A stretch of DNA of 64,000 nt from Pseudomonadota bacterium (GTDB lineage Bacteria > Pseudomonadota > Gammaproteobacteria > Steroidobacterales > MnTg04). The stretch spans positions 62,001 through 126,000 of the forward strand of contig JADFSO010000001.1 in NCBI GenBank assembly GCA_022560735.1. Direction: 5' to 3'. Positions 62,620-64,000 of the stretch are shown piece by piece (positions within the stretch are counted from its first letter, which is position 1; the number at the start of each line of letters is the position of its first letter). The notes beneath the pieces are model-generated. The model searched no databases. It saw only the letters and a list, made by a program, of their open reading frames with translations, and was not told the origin of the DNA. The position numbers were made by a program, and so were the translations under genes.

Positions 62620-63777
62620 CTACAAGAACAGGTGCAACTCGAGGAAGTATTCAGTCTTATTCTGTACATTGCTTTGCGGAATTCCCCGATTTTCTCGAAC
62701 GCCGATGCGAAACTGGGTGAACTGGTTCACGAAGGGTTCCCACACCAGGCTGAAGCGCTCGCGCGCATTCTGCGCAATCGCATCTGATGGATCGTGCCAT
62801 TCATAGGAAAACTTCAGATTATTCCCCCTGGAGATCAGGAGATTGAGTTCCAGGATGGAGACGAATTCCTTATCCGTGCTGTCGTCGATGATATCCATTT
62901 CGGCCAGAATTCCCACGCGCCCGAGTTGCACGCCGCCATGAACGCCGTAGATGATGGTTTTGACGCCTTGTGCGTCTTTATTGGTGGAGTAGGAGCCTCC
63001 CGCGCGAAAGGCCTTGCGCACATAGGCGACTGAAGCCGTGACACGCTTGGCGCGGTTGGTTTCCAGCGAGGCGCCGGTGCCGTTGGTTGCTGCCACGTGT
63101 ATGGCCCAGTTATCCGGTTCGTAACCAATCTCCACGCCCGCGTCCGTGGTTCGGTAAGTGAATCCCGTGACCGCGCGAGTGACCGCGCTATCGTCCAGGA
63201 GGCGCAGGCCGTAGGGGAGAAAGAACTCGCCGGCCTTGACGTAGAACGCATCCCACTTCAGCAAGCCGAAGACCTCCCGGGCGTCGCCACCGCCGGCCAG
63301 CGTTTGATATAAGATCACGCGATCAGGGATCAGATCGACTTGCAGATAAATATTTTGTTTCCGTTGATTGAAGACTTCCTCCGTGGGGTTGTTGGGCGTC
63401 TCGGTGAGTTCGTAGCGCATTCGGAGATCGCCGCCGATGGCGATGTAGTCGTTCAGGCGACCCGAGAAAAAGCTGCTGCTGGAATCGGTCTTGACAGGGT
63501 TTTCATCGTCTGCGCCTTCGTCCGACTCTCGGAGTAAGCGCCTCCAGTTCACGACCTTGTTCGTCAGGCGAGTCTGAACATATATGTTGCCGAAGTCCGT
63601 GCGTTTGCCGCCACCGGTCATGTTCACGTGGCATTTGGAACATTGGTAACCCTCCTGTATCGCCAGATAGGGTTCGGCCCGGACGCTCGATACTCCCCAA
63701 AAAACCAATCCCAGGATGCATAGCGCCGCACAGCTGGATCGATGCCGAAGGCCGCTGTTGGTTATTTCTTGTTTCAT
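62620..63777 (-). CDS. outer-membrane beta-barrel protein fused to an N-terminal monoheme cytochrome (Cyc2-like architecture)
   Basis: 385 residues from ATG 63777. Signal peptide cleaved after VRA (34), then CSKCH (46-50) in IQEGYQCSKCHVNMTGGGK, and a beta-strand-rich region to a C-terminal FLELHLFL that ends in a hydrophobic residue as barrels do. The fusion of one c-type heme at the N-terminus with a porin-like barrel is the layout of Cyc2, the outer-membrane iron oxidase. Sequence similarity to Cyc2 itself is not claimed. It would carry electrons across the outer membrane. Confidence 0.8.
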   Translation of the reverse strand: MKQEITNSGLRHRSSCAALCILGLVFWGVSSVRAEPYLAIQEGYQCSKCHVNMTGGGKRTDFGNIYVQTRLTNKVVNWRRLLRESDEGADDENPVKTDSSSSFFSGRLNDYIAIGGDLRMRYELTETPNNPTEEVFNQRKQNIYLQVDLIPDRVILYQTLAGGGDAREVFGLLKWDAFYVKAGEFFLPYGLRLLDDSAVTRAVTGFTYRTTDAGVEIGYEPDNWAIHVAATNGTGASLETNRAKRVTASVAYVRKAFRAGGSYSTNKDAQGVKTIIYGVHGGVQLGRVGILAEMDIIDDSTDKEFVSILELNLLISRGNNLKFSYEWHDPSDAIAQNARERFSLVWEPFVNQFTQFRIGVRENRGIPQSNVQNKTEYFLELHLFL

Positions 63778-63822
63778 GGTTCGATTACCTACGCTCAATC
63801 AAGGGCTGACCTGAGGCCGCCG

Positions 63823-64000
63823 TTATGGACAAACTTCGTTCTCCGGGCAGAAGGGAGCGCCGTCCGCGATCCAGTTGAAGATAATGTCCAATTGCTGCTG
63901 GGTCAGCGGCGCCAACCCGTACGGCATCCGCCTGTCGGCATCATCTTCGGTGACCCTTCTCCACAGATTGCTGCCATCGGGGTCAAAGGGCGCGACTGTA
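63823..64000 (-). CDS. C-terminal part of a further exported cytochrome-like protein, cut by right edge
   Basis: 59 codons open to the window edge, ending ...PFCPENEVCP. The pattern SNLWRRVTEDDADRRMPYG then APLTQQQLDIIFNWIADGA resembles the C-terminal part of planctomycete-type cytochrome c domains, where a Met-Pro near the heme is followed by a helix ending WI-DAGA. The heme motif itself lies outside the window. It is the next gene upstream in the same operon. Confidence 0.6.
   Translation of the reverse strand, partial: TVAPFDPDGSNLWRRVTEDDADRRMPYGLAPLTQQQLDIIFNWIADGAPFCPENEVCP

Noticed and set aside
1-64000. CRISPR array, tRNA or rRNA genes
   Set aside because: No regular spaced repeats and no cloverleaf or rRNA segment seen by eye; a tRNA scan could still find one.

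Overview
The window reads as a chromosomal segment of a gammaproteobacterium. The main pointers are rhlB lying divergent to trxA-rho (the arrangement known in Escherichia coli), a PlsB-type glycerol-3-phosphate acyltransferase, a YrfG-like HAD phosphatase, a CysQ nucleotidase and two YdcH/DUF465 proteins. The many exported peptidases, amidohydrolases and lipoproteins suggest a free-living, probably marine or sediment heterotroph related to Woeseia or Chromatiales. That placement is inference. I see no rRNA, tRNA or CRISPR array.

Layout. 1-7022: ABC ATPase (cut by the left edge), exported TPR protein, an EF-G-like GTPase, small proteins and a DMT transporter. 7105-14262: a tightly packed plus-strand operon with a YkvA-like protein, a 995-residue kinase/M23/aminotransferase-fold fusion, a lipoprotein M20 hydrolase, an M20D amidohydrolase and ProC. 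It looks like a peptide and amino-acid salvage pathway. 14264-17726: minus-strand TPR signalling protein, DUF6122-like membrane protein, redoxin and an exported protein. 17815-24737: PQQ-type dehydrogenase, aldo/keto reductase, a small protein, then M13 and M1 lipoprotein metallopeptidases separated by a perfect 26-bp palindrome. 24745-29987: thioesterase, Rieske oxygenase plus DDAH-type amidinohydrolase, a cytochrome c behind an FNR-type promoter, a PLP desulfhydrase and a second DMT transporter. 30086-36576: a 160-bp inverted-repeat element, an orphan phage-type tail sheath gene, a fused 5-oxoprolinase and a homocysteine S-methyltransferase. 36642-43519: symporter, alkyltransferase-like DNA-repair protein, small enzymes and PlsB. 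43955-50883: a four-gene envelope module (DUF1302, DUF1329, YCF48-like, RND/MMPL). 50892-56113: housekeeping genes ending in trxA-rho.

56133-64000 is the most notable region. It is a minus-strand operon for a membrane electron-transfer chain. It encodes an outer-membrane beta-barrel protein with an N-terminal monoheme CxxCH (an architecture like the iron oxidase Cyc2), a bd-superfamily membrane subunit with no CydB partner, a diheme cytochrome c, a membrane-anchored triheme protein with a C-terminal ethylbenzene-dehydrogenase-type heme domain, a cupredoxin-like protein, and two very short single-helix membrane proteins. Start/stop overlaps (ATGA) join the three central genes. Together they could carry electrons between the cell surface and an inner-membrane bd-like complex. 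The direction of flow and the substrate cannot be read from the sequence.
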